A DNA stretch of 64,000 nucleotides, taken from assembly GCA_017305635.1 (NCBI GenBank), contig JAFKKF010000013.1, forward strand, positions 124,001 to 188,000. The letters run 5' to 3'. The DNA is from Hyphomicrobiales bacterium (lineage in GTDB: Bacteria > Pseudomonadota > Alphaproteobacteria > Rhizobiales > Kaistiaceae). The position numbers and the translations under genes are program-made. The notes beneath the pieces were generated by a model. It saw only the letters and a program-made list of their open reading frames with translations. It was not told where the DNA came from and searched no databases. Position 1 is the stretch's first letter, and every line of letters starts with the position of its first letter. This document shows positions 33,950-43,528 of this stretch, one piece after another.

Positions 33950-34354
33950 CTACTTCCCGTTCCCGTTCTTCTTGCCGGGGAGCGAGGAGAAATCGCTCCG
34001 TCCCTCCGGCGTAGTGCTCACCAGTCCCGCCGAACGCATCACGTTCAGCACGCCCGCCGCGAAGCCGACGATCAGCAACGCGATGAGCCCGAAGGGCGTC
34101 GTCCCGAACAGCCGGTCGACCCCCCAGCCGAGCGCCGCCCCGACCACCACGGCTCCGACGAAATCGGCGCCGTAGCGCAGCGCCATCCCGAAGCCCGCAT
34201 TGACCGGAGCCCTCGACGCCGCCGGCTTCTGCGGTGCCGGCCGGCTTTCGTCAAGCCGGCGATCCAGTTCGCGCAGTCTCTTGGAAAGCTCGGCATCCTC
34301 CGGCTTCGGCGAAAGCGAAGGCCTCGAATTTCCGCGGCCTTCTTTCTCGTCCAT
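33950..34354 (-). CDS. atpI: ATP synthase assembly protein AtpI
   Basis: A 134-residue AtpI-like protein. The charged N-terminal half (MDEKEGRGNSRPSLSPKPED) has a helical stretch; two membrane segments lie at about 62-80 and 88-108 (GADFVGAVVVGAALGWGVD and FGLIALLIVGFAAGVLNVM). The Gly-rich pair resembles AtpI/Gct1 proteins that help build the c ring. The start MDEKEGR is the usual one in the family; an upstream in-frame Met would extend it into the leader. It is first in the operon, about 45 bp from the predicted transcript start. Confidence 0.88.
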   Translation of the reverse strand: MDEKEGRGNSRPSLSPKPEDAELSKRLRELDRRLDESRPAPQKPAASRAPVNAGFGMALRYGADFVGAVVVGAALGWGVDRLFGTTPFGLIALLIVGFAAGVLNVMRSAGLVSTTPEGRSDFSSLPGKKNGNGK

Positions 34355-34406
34355 TGCCAGCACCCGAAACCGCCGGAATCCGCCCGCCCTGTCGAAAACC
34401 GCGCGC

Positions 34407-34435
34407 ACCATAGTTTTCGAGTCAGACAGTGTCAA
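34407..34435 (-). promoter_or_regulatory. Sigma70-type promoter of the atp operon
   Basis: On the minus strand TTGACA (34435-34430) and TATGGT (34412-34407) are separated by exactly 17 bp. This is the best promoter match in the window, and the -10 ends about 50 bp before the atpI start. A GAGTC (GANTC, the CcrM target) at 34419-34423 lies in the spacer. Confidence 0.75.
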
Positions 34436-34546
34436 GGAGCCGCAGGCATATATTAAGTCATTGATATTGCTATCATAATTTCGACTTCTCGCTTCTTGCC
34501 CACAGCCTCGATTGGTTTGGTCGCGCGGCCGTGCGACAAACCGGGC

Positions 34547-35059
34547 ATGGCCACGACGAACGACAAGCCGAAGCGGCGCGGCGCGGTGCCGCTCACCGCC
34601 CTCGTCGGCAGGATCATCGATCCGGTGATCGCGGCGCGGGGATTCGCCAATGGCGATCTCATCGCCGCCTGGCCGGAGATCGTCGGCGCCGCCTTTGCCG
34701 GCTGGACGGAGCCGGAGCGGATCATGTGGCCGCGGGGCGTCGCGGGCAAGGAGCCGCCGCCCGGCATCCTCACCCTGAAGGCGGACGGGCCGCGCGCCAT
34801 CTACGTGCAGCACGAACTGCCGCAGATCATCGAGCGCGTGAACCGCTATCTCGGCTATGCCGCGATCGCGCAGGTGCGCATCGTGCAGAAACCGGTCGCG
34901 GTCCGGCGGAAGGCCGTCCGCCCCTCCCTTCGCCCCCTCACGGCGGCCTCCGAATCGGCGCTGTCCGGGCGCCTCGCGGGCCTCGCCGACGATCCCCTCC
35001 GCCAGGCGCTCGACCGGCTCGGGCGCGGGGTCATGGCGCCGCGCGACAAGAAATCGTGA
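34547..35059 (+). CDS. DUF721 / DciA-like protein
   Basis: A 170-residue protein with a DUF721 domain in the first 110 residues: ALVGRIIDPVIAARGFANGD, LIAAWPEIVG and YVQHELPQIIERVNRYLGY are typical. DUF721 covers DciA, the loader of the replicative helicase DnaB in bacteria that lack DnaC. The C-terminal half is basic and probably disordered. The ATG at 34547 gives the normal length. It is divergent from the atp operon and next to dsbA, as in rhizobia. The DciA role is family-based. Confidence 0.85.
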   Translation: MATTNDKPKRRGAVPLTALVGRIIDPVIAARGFANGDLIAAWPEIVGAAFAGWTEPERIMWPRGVAGKEPPPGILTLKADGPRAIYVQHELPQIIERVNRYLGYAAIAQVRIVQKPVAVRRKAVRPSLRPLTAASESALSGRLAGLADDPLRQALDRLGRGVMAPRDKKS

Positions 35060-35180
35060 GTCGGGCGCTGTTGGACTTCGCCGCAAAAGGCCTTATTGCC
35101 TTGCCAGCTTTTCCGCCCATCGCGGCCGGCCCCGTCTGCATTTCCGCCCGGCCCCTTTCATCCGAGGAACGTCGAACCCC

Positions 35181-35846
35181 ATGAAGTCCAGGCAGTGGCT
35201 CCTGATCGCGGCTGGCGCGATCGTCATCGTCGCCGGCGCGATCTTCTACTTCCTCAACCAATCGGATACCCCCGCCCTTTCGGGCACGGCAAGCACCGGC
35301 GCCTCGACCGTATCGACCACAGACCTCATGGTCGCCGGGCCGCTCGGCGACAAGGCGCTCGGCGACCCGAAGGCGCCGAACGTGGTGATCGAATATGCCT
35401 CGATGACCTGCTCGCACTGCGCGCGCTTCGAGAACACCGTCTTCGCGCCGTTCAAGGCCAAGTACATCGATACCGGCAAGGTCTATTACATCTTCCGCGA
35501 GTTCCCGCTGGACCCGCTGGCGAAGTCGGCGAGCGCGCTCGCCCGCTGCGCGCCGGCGGATTCCTATTTCCCGATCGTCGAGCTCCTCTTCGAGAAGCAG
35601 AACGACTGGGCCTTCGTGCAGGACCCGCTGACGGCGCTGCGCACCCTGATGAAGCAGGTCGGCTTCGGCCAGGATGCCTTCGACGCCTGCCTCAAGGACC
35701 CGAAGATCGTGGCCGGGCTCGACGAGGTGCGCCAGCGCGCCAGCGACAAGTTCGGCGTCACCGCCACGCCCACCTTCTTCTTCAACGGCAAGCGCGAGGA
35801 AGGCGAGCAGACCCTGGCACAGATCGACAAGCTGCTCGGCGGCTGA
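35181..35846 (+). CDS. DsbA-family thiol:disulphide oxidoreductase
   Basis: A 221-residue exported thioredoxin-fold protein. The N-terminal segment (QWLLIAAGAIVIVAGAIFYF) is a signal anchor. The active site is CSHC in SMTCSHCARFENTVF near residue 77, followed by FREFPLDPLA and the cis-Pro loop GVTATPTFFFNGKR. It probably oxidises periplasmic protein thiols (DsbA/BdbD-like, Com1 type). The gap to the smc gene holds a large palindrome. Confidence 0.93.
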   Translation: MKSRQWLLIAAGAIVIVAGAIFYFLNQSDTPALSGTASTGASTVSTTDLMVAGPLGDKALGDPKAPNVVIEYASMTCSHCARFENTVFAPFKAKYIDTGKVYYIFREFPLDPLAKSASALARCAPADSYFPIVELLFEKQNDWAFVQDPLTALRTLMKQVGFGQDAFDACLKDPKIVAGLDEVRQRASDKFGVTATPTFFFNGKREEGEQTLAQIDKLLGG

Positions 35847-35857
35847 GGCGCGGGGGA

Positions 35858-36001
35858 CACGCGCCCCCTCCACCGTCCTTCGGACGGTCCCCCTCCCCCG
35901 CTTCGCAGGGGAGGAACCAGGTCGCGACCGTGGTGAGGAAGATTCCTCCCCCGTTTACGGGGGAGGGGGACCGCGCGTTTGCGCGGTGGAGGGGGCGCGT
36001 G
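35858..36001. repeat. 144-bp nested inverted repeat upstream of smc
   Basis: The ends are an 18-bp perfect inverted repeat (CACGCGCCCCCTCCACCG and its complement at 35984-36001). Inside is a second pair, GTCCCCCTCCCCCG at 35887-35900 and its complement at 35958-35971. Each arm also has its own hairpins: ACCGTCC-ttc-GGACGGT at 35872-35888, CCTCCCCCG-ttta-CGGGGGAGG at about 35945-35966 and ACCGCGC-gttt-GCGCGGT at 35970-35987. It lies between dsbA and smc and has no coding capacity. Confidence 0.85.
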
Positions 36002-36143
36002 AAGGGCACGACCTTACCGACCCAAATTCCCCTGTGGTTGACGGGCCCGTTTTGCTTGCGTTTCCTTGCGGTTGGCGCGCGAATCAACCTACGTCCTCGG
36101 GATGGTGCCGGTCCATGGCCGGTACGTTGAGGAGTACTGAAGC

Positions 36144-39100
36144 GTGAAGTTCACCCGCCTTCGGGTCCTGGGTTTCAAGTCCTTCGTGGAGCCGACCGAG
36201 CTCGTCATCGAGCCCGGCCTCACCGGCGTCGTTGGCCCGAACGGCTGCGGCAAGTCCAATATAGTCGAGTCGCTGCGCTGGGTGATGGGCGAAAGCTCGT
36301 ACAAGAACATGCGCGCCTCGGCGATGGACGACGTCATCTTCTCCGGCAGCCTCAACCGGCCGGCGCGCAACACGGCGGAAGTCTCGCTCGTCATCGAGAA
36401 CGAGGACCGCACCGCGCCCGCCGCCTTCAACGATTCCGATTCGCTCGAAGTCACCCGCCGCATCGAGCGCGAAGCCGGCTCGGTCTACAAGATCAACGGC
36501 CGCGACGTTCGTGCGCGCGACGTGCAGCTGCTCTTCGCAGACGCCTCCACCGGTGCGCATTCGCCGGCCATGGTCGGCCAGGGGCGCATCGGCGAATTGA
36601 TCGCCGCCAAGCCGACCGACCGACGCTCGCTTCTTGAAGAAGCGGCCGGCATATCGGGCCTGCACAATCGCCGCCACGAGGCGGAGCTCCGTCTTTCCGC
36701 CGCCGAGCAGAACCTTGCCCGGCTCGAGGACGTGGTCACCGAGCTCGACGGGCAGCTCGAGCAGCTGAAGCGGCAGGCGCGGCAGGCGACGCGCTACCGC
36801 AACCTCTCCGGCGAGATCCGCAAGGCCGAGGCGACCGTCCTCCATCTCCGCTGGGTCGGTGCCACCGAGGCGCTCGGCGCCGGCGAGGAAGCCTTCGCGG
36901 GCGCCAGCACGCTGGTCGCCGACCGTGCATCCGCGCAGACCCAGACGGCGATCGCGCAGGCCGATGCCGCCGCCGCCCTGCCCGACCTCCGCGATGCGGC
37001 GGCGCGCGCCGGCGCGGCGCTGCAGCGCATCCTTCATGCGCGTGAGCAGATCGATGCCGAGGAAGCGCGGGTACGCGCCCGGCTCGGCGAGCTCGACCGC
37101 CGCCTCGTCCAGCTCGGCGAGGACATCGAGCGCGAGGAGCGCATGGTCGCCGACAACAAGGCGATCCTGTCGCGCATCGACGAGGAGGAGGCGGGCATCG
37201 TCGCCGCCAACGCGACCATGGACGAGCGCCAGGCGGCGGCCGCCGAGCGCCGTGCCTCGGCCGAGACCACGCTTCACGGAAGCGAGGCCGCGCTTGCCGC
37301 GCTGACGGCGGAAGTCGCCGAGGTGACCGCGCGGCGCGGCCAGTTCGAGCGGGCGCTCCGCGAGGCCGAGGGCCGCGTCCAGCGCCAGCGCAGCGAGCTG
37401 GACACGGTCGAGCGCGAGCTCGAGCAGCTCGCCGGCCTCGGCTCGGCGGAAGCGACCGTCGAGGACCGCCGCGTAGCCGTCGAAGCCGCCGAGGGCGCGG
37501 TGAAGGACGCGGAGGCCGCGACCCTCGAGGCCGAGCGCGCCAATGCCGCTGCGCGCGAGGCCGCCGGCCATGCGCGCGAGCCGCTCCTCGATGCCGAGCG
37601 CGCGCTCGGACGCATCGAGACGGAGGCCTCGACGCTGGTCGCGATCCTCGCCTCCGCCCGGGTCGAGGGCCACACGCCGGTCCTCGATTCGGTGAAGGTC
37701 GACAGCGGCTTCGAGGCCGCCCTCGGTGCCGCCTTCGGCGACGACCTCGACGCGCCGGTCGATCCGGCCGCGCCCATGCACTGGAGCCTGGTCGATGGCG
37801 AGGGCGACGCGGCCCTGCCGGAGGGCGTCGAGCCGCTCGCCACGCATGTCGCGGCGCCAGCGGTGCTCGGCCGTCGCCTGAGGCTGACCGGCCTCGTGTC
37901 GCGCGAGGACGGCGCTCGCCTGCAGGCGCTTCTCAAGCCCGGCCAGCGCCTCGTCAGCCGCGAGGGCGACCTCTGGCGCTGGGACGGCTATGCCGCGGCC
38001 GCCGATGCGCCGAAGGCCGCCGCGCAGCGTCTCGCCAGCCAGAACCGTCTCGCCGAGCTGGACGGCCAGATGGGCGGCGCGCGCGAGAACGTCGCCACCG
38101 CCAAGGCCGCGCTCGATGCCGCAACCGCCGCCGCGCGCAGCGCCGAGGAGGCCGAGAAGACGGCACGCGATACCTGGCGCCACGCGCAGCGCGAGCTCGA
38201 CCAGGCGCGCTCGGCGCTCGCCAATGCCGAGCGCGAGCTGAACCGCACGGCGGCCCGCCGCAGCGCGCTGGCCGAGGCGCAGGCGCGCCTCGCCTCGGGC
38301 ATAGCGGAATCCGAGGCCGGCCGCGACGCGGCCCGGGCGAGCCTCACCAATACGCCGGCGCCGGAAAGCTTCGCCGAGCGGCTCGGCGAATCGCGGAACC
38401 GCGTCGGGGCCGACCGCACGGCGCTCGCCGAAGCGCGCGCCGATTTCGACGGCCTTGCCCGCGAGGCGCAGGTCCGCCGCAACCGCCTCGCGGCGATCGC
38501 GGTCGAGCGGAAGACCTGGACCGAGCGGGCTGCCAATGCCGAGGCGCAGATCGCGACGCTGACGACGCGGCGGGGCGAGGCCGACGAGGAGAAGACCAGG
38601 CTCTCCGAGGAGCCCGCCCGCATCGAGGAGCGGCGCCAGTCGCTCCTCTCCGAGATCGCGGCGGCGGAAGGAACGCGCGCCGAGGCGGCCGACAGGCTCG
38701 CCGTCGGCGAGGCCGCGCAGGCCGCGGCCGACAAGGCGGCGCGCGAGGCGCTCGACCTTCTCGCCGAGGCACGCGAGCAGCGCGTGCGCGCCGAGGAGCG
38801 CGTAGTCGCGGCGCGCGAGCGGCTCGCCGAGGTCACCCAGCGCATCGGCGAAGCCCTCGACTGCCCGCCGCACGAAGCGGCGACCATCGCCGAGCTGAAG
38901 CCCGAGGCGCCGCTTCCGAACCTCGACGAGATCGAGGCGCGCTTCGAGCGCTACAGGCAGGAGCGCGAGCGGCTCGGCGCCGTCAACCTCCGCGCCGAAG
39001 CCGAGGCGCAGGAGATCGGCCAGCGCCGCGACCAGCTGACCGGCGAGCGCGACGACCTGATCGCCGCGATCCAGCGCCTCCGCCAGGGCATCATGAGCCT

Positions 39101-39599
39101 CAACAAGGAGGGCCGCGAGCGCCTGGTCGCCGCCTTCGACACCGTGAACGCCCACTTCAAGCGCCTCTTCACGCACCTCTTCGGCGGCGGCGAGGCGGAG
39201 CTGCAATTCACCGATTCCGACGATCCGCTGCAGGCGGGGCTGGAGATCATCGCTCGGCCGCCGGGAAAGAAGCCGCAATCGATGACGCTCCTCTCCGGCG
39301 GAGAGCAGGCACTCACCGCCATGTCGCTGATCTTCGCCGTGTTCCTCACCAACCCGGCGCCGATCTGCGTGCTGGACGAGGTCGACGCGCCGCTCGACGA
39401 TGCCAATGTCGAGCGCTTCTGCAACCTCCTCGACGAGATGAACCGCTCGACCGACACGCGCTTCCTGGTGATCACCCACAATCCGATCACCATGTCGCGC
39501 ATGAACCGGCTCTTCGGCGTCACCATGGCCGAGCGCGGCGTGTCGCAGTTGGTCTCGGTCGACCTCGCCACCGCGGAGCGCTTCCGCGAGGCGGGGTGA
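36144..39599 (+). CDS. smc: Chromosome partition protein SMC
   Basis: An 1151-residue full-length SMC ATPase. The Walker A is GVVGPNGCGKSNIVESLRWV (residue 27 onward), the ABC signature is TLLSGGEQALTAMSLIFAVF near 1050 and Walker B is PICVLDEVDAPLDDANV near 1078. Long coiled coils flank a hinge near residues 500-620. It condenses and segregates the chromosome together with ScpA/ScpB. The start is GTG at 36144 with GAGGAG upstream. No scp genes are nearby. Confidence 0.97.
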   Translation: MKFTRLRVLGFKSFVEPTELVIEPGLTGVVGPNGCGKSNIVESLRWVMGESSYKNMRASAMDDVIFSGSLNRPARNTAEVSLVIENEDRTAPAAFNDSDSLEVTRRIEREAGSVYKINGRDVRARDVQLLFADASTGAHSPAMVGQGRIGELIAAKPTDRRSLLEEAAGISGLHNRRHEAELRLSAAEQNLARLEDVVTELDGQLEQLKRQARQATRYRNLSGEIRKAEATVLHLRWVGATEALGAGEEAFAGASTLVADRASAQTQTAIAQADAAAALPDLRDAAARAGAALQRILHAREQIDAEEARVRARLGELDRRLVQLGEDIEREERMVADNKAILSRIDEEEAGIVAANATMDERQAAAAERRASAETTLHGSEAALAALTAEVAEVTARRGQFERALREAEGRVQRQRSELDTVERELEQLAGLGSAEATVEDRRVAVEAAEGAVKDAEAATLEAERANAAAREAAGHAREPLLDAERALGRIETEASTLVAILASARVEGHTPVLDSVKVDSGFEAALGAAFGDDLDAPVDPAAPMHWSLVDGEGDAALPEGVEPLATHVAAPAVLGRRLRLTGLVSREDGARLQALLKPGQRLVSREGDLWRWDGYAAAADAPKAAAQRLASQNRLAELDGQMGGARENVATAKAALDAATAAARSAEEAEKTARDTWRHAQRELDQARSALANAERELNRTAARRSALAEAQARLASGIAESEAGRDAARASLTNTPAPESFAERLGESRNRVGADRTALAEARADFDGLAREAQVRRNRLAAIAVERKTWTERAANAEAQIATLTTRRGEADEEKTRLSEEPARIEERRQSLLSEIAAAEGTRAEAADRLAVGEAAQAAADKAAREALDLLAEAREQRVRAEERVVAARERLAEVTQRIGEALDCPPHEAATIAELKPEAPLPNLDEIEARFERYRQERERLGAVNLRAEAEAQEIGQRRDQLTGERDDLIAAIQRLRQGIMSLNKEGRERLVAAFDTVNAHFKRLFTHLFGGGEAELQFTDSDDPLQAGLEIIARPPGKKPQSMTLLSGGEQALTAMSLIFAVFLTNPAPICVLDEVDAPLDDANVERFCNLLDEMNRSTDTRFLVITHNPITMSRMNRLFGVTMAERGVSQLVSVDLATAERFREAG

Positions 39600-39620
39600 T
39601 CCCATCCACTGCGGCGGTCA

Positions 39621-39641
39621 TGCCAAGGCTTGACCTTGGCA
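39621..39641. repeat. Hairpin between smc and mutY
   Basis: TGCCAAGG-cttga-CCTTGGCA is a perfect 8-bp stem with the same CTTGA loop as the hairpin at 30817-30839, preceded by GTCA. It looks like a single unit of the same intergenic repeat family and may also serve as a terminator for smc. Confidence 0.6.
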
Positions 39642-39666
39642 CCCAAAGACACCGAAATCACGGGCG

Positions 39667-40761
39667 ATGATGCTCGCCGTGCCCGATCCCGCCGCGCTGC
39701 TCGCCTGGTACGACCGCCATGCCCGCAAGCTCCCCTGGCGCGTCGGGCCGAAGGACCGCGCGCGCGGCGTGAAGCCGGATCCGTACCGCGTCTGGCTCTC
39801 GGAGATCATGCTGCAGCAGACCGGCGTCACGACGGTCAAACCCTATTTCGAGGACTTCGTCGCGCGCTGGCCGGATGTGGAAGCGCTCGCTGCCGCGCCG
39901 CGCGAAGACGTGATGAAGGCCTGGGCCGGCCTCGGCTACTACGCCCGCGCGCGCAACCTGAAGGCCTGTGCCGAGGTCGTCGCCGACCAGCTCGGCGGCC
40001 GCTTCCCCGACAACGCGGCCGCGCTCCGTGCGCTTCCCGGCATCGGCGACTATACGGCGGCGGCGGTGGCGGCCATCGCCTTCGACGAGCCGGCGGCCGT
40101 GGTCGATGCCAATATCGAGCGGGTCGTCGCCCGGCTCTTCGCGATCGCCACTTCCCTCCCCGCCGCCAAGAAAGAGATCCGCGCGCGCCAGGCCGAGCTG
40201 ACCCCGCACCGGAGGGCCGGCGATTTCGCGCAAGGGATGATGGATCTCGGCGCGGCGATCTGCACGCCGAAGCGCCCGGCTTGCGCGCTCTGCCCGTTCG
40301 AGCCGGCCTGCGCGGCCCATGCCGAAGGGGCGGAGGAGGCCTATCCGGTGCGCGCCGAAAAGGCGGAGCGGCCGACCCGCCATGGCGCCGCCTTCGTCGC
40401 GGTACGCGGCGACGGCGCCGTGCTCCTCCGCCAGCGTCCCGATGATGGGCTCCTCGGCGGGATGAGCGAAGTGCCGGGCACGGAGTGGCGTGCCGACTAC
40501 GACGCCCGCAATGCGGTCTTCGAAGCGCCTTTCGCCGCCGACTGGCGGCGCCTGCCCGAGACCGTCGTCCACGTCTTCACGCATTTCCGGCTGGAACTGA
40601 ACGTGTATTGCGCCCATGTCGGGCGGGTGGATGATGCGCCCGGCGGCGGATGGTGGGCAGCGCCCTTGACGCTCGCCGGCGAGGCGCTGCCGAGCGTCAT
40701 GAAGAAGGTCATCGAGGCGGCGCTCCCGGGCGCCACCCGGAAACGGAAGCGGGCAGCGTGA
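39667..40761 (+). CDS. mutY: A/G-specific adenine DNA glycosylase
   Basis: A 364-residue MutY. The helix-hairpin-helix region has LPGIGDYTAAAVAAIAF with the catalytic Asp in VVDANIERVVARLF. EIMLQQTGVTTV is the family signature. The [4Fe-4S] ligands are C-x6-C-x2-C-x5-C in CTPKRPACALCPFEPAC, and the C-terminal NUDIX-like domain recognises 8-oxoguanine. It removes adenine opposite 8-oxoG. Adjacent ATG codons at 39667 and 39670 are both possible starts. It overlaps the next gene by 4 bp. Confidence 0.96.
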   Translation: MMLAVPDPAALLAWYDRHARKLPWRVGPKDRARGVKPDPYRVWLSEIMLQQTGVTTVKPYFEDFVARWPDVEALAAAPREDVMKAWAGLGYYARARNLKACAEVVADQLGGRFPDNAAALRALPGIGDYTAAAVAAIAFDEPAAVVDANIERVVARLFAIATSLPAAKKEIRARQAELTPHRRAGDFAQGMMDLGAAICTPKRPACALCPFEPACAAHAEGAEEAYPVRAEKAERPTRHGAAFVAVRGDGAVLLRQRPDDGLLGGMSEVPGTEWRADYDARNAVFEAPFAADWRRLPETVVHVFTHFRLELNVYCAHVGRVDDAPGGGWWAAPLTLAGEALPSVMKKVIEAALPGATRKRKRAA

Positions 40762-41369
40762 CTGAAATCCGGCATGTCGTCTTCGATCTCGGCCAGGTGC
40801 TCGTGCGCTGGGATCCGGAGGCCCCCTACCGCCGCCTGATCCCCGACGCCGAGGAGCGCCGGCGGTTCCTCGCGGAAGTGTGCAACCACGATTGGAACCT
40901 GGAGCAGGATCGCGGACGCGGCTGGCGCGAGGCCGAGAATCTGCTGATCGCCAGGCATCCCGACAAGGCCGACCTCATCCGCGCCTACCGCGCCAACTGG
41001 CACGAGATGATCCCGGGACCGATCGAGGAAAACGTCGCGATCGCCGAGACGCTGATGGCGAAGGATATCGACGTCACCGCGCTCACCAACTGGGCGGCCG
41101 ACACCTTCGACGAGATTTCGGAACGCCTGCCCCTCTTTGGAAAGTTCCGCGGCGTCACGGTGTCGGGCAAGATCCGCCTCGTGAAGCCGGACCCGGCCAT
41201 CTATCACCACCATGCCGCGACCCACGGCGTCGATCCGGCGGCGACGCTCTTCTTCGACGACTCGCCGCGGAATGTCGAAGGCGCGCGCGCCGTCGGCTGG
41301 AACGCCGAGCTCTACGTGACGACGGAAAAGCTGCGCGACGATCTTCGGCGCCACGGACTGATGGAGTAG
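40758..41369 (+). CDS. HAD-superfamily phosphatase (YihX-like)
   Basis: A 203-residue HAD-IA hydrolase. The first motif is VVFDLGQVLVRWD; as in YihX, the second Asp is Gly. Motif II is TALTNW, the Lys is in RLVKPDPAIY and motif IV is TLFFDDSPRNVEGARAVGW. YihX-type enzymes remove phosphate from sugar phosphates. The start is GTG at 40758, overlapping the mutY stop by 4 bp (GTGA), so the two are coupled. Confidence 0.87.
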   Translation: MTEIRHVVFDLGQVLVRWDPEAPYRRLIPDAEERRRFLAEVCNHDWNLEQDRGRGWREAENLLIARHPDKADLIRAYRANWHEMIPGPIEENVAIAETLMAKDIDVTALTNWAADTFDEISERLPLFGKFRGVTVSGKIRLVKPDPAIYHHHAATHGVDPAATLFFDDSPRNVEGARAVGWNAELYVTTEKLRDDLRRHGLME

Positions 41370-41393
41370 CGCTTCCCGCGTCACTCCCACAAC

Positions 41394-41413
41394 CGTCATG
41401 GCCGGCCATGACG
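41394..41413. repeat. Perfect 20-bp palindrome between convergent genes
   Basis: CGTCATGGCCGGCCATGACG is fully self-complementary. It lies in the 58-bp gap between the HAD gene and the ccrM stop. The ATGGCCGG core and the GTCAT/ATGAC ends recur in other gaps of this window. Confidence 0.75.
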
Positions 41414-41427
41414 AAGCGAGGCAGGCC

Positions 41428-43404
<1,977 letters not shown>

Positions 43405-43528
43405 AAGGCGCCGGTTCCGGGCGGGCTTCTTCATCCGCCGGCAATCTTCTGGTCACAATCGGCGCGTAGAGACCCGTGGTGACGCCCGCCGTCGGCCAGC
43501 CCGGCCGGCCGGGCGTTTCGACAGAATC

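Noticed and set aside
36084-39605. An 1173-codon open frame antisense to smc
   Set aside because: It is a shadow of a long high-G+C gene; the sense strand has Walker A, signature and Walker B motifs of SMC.
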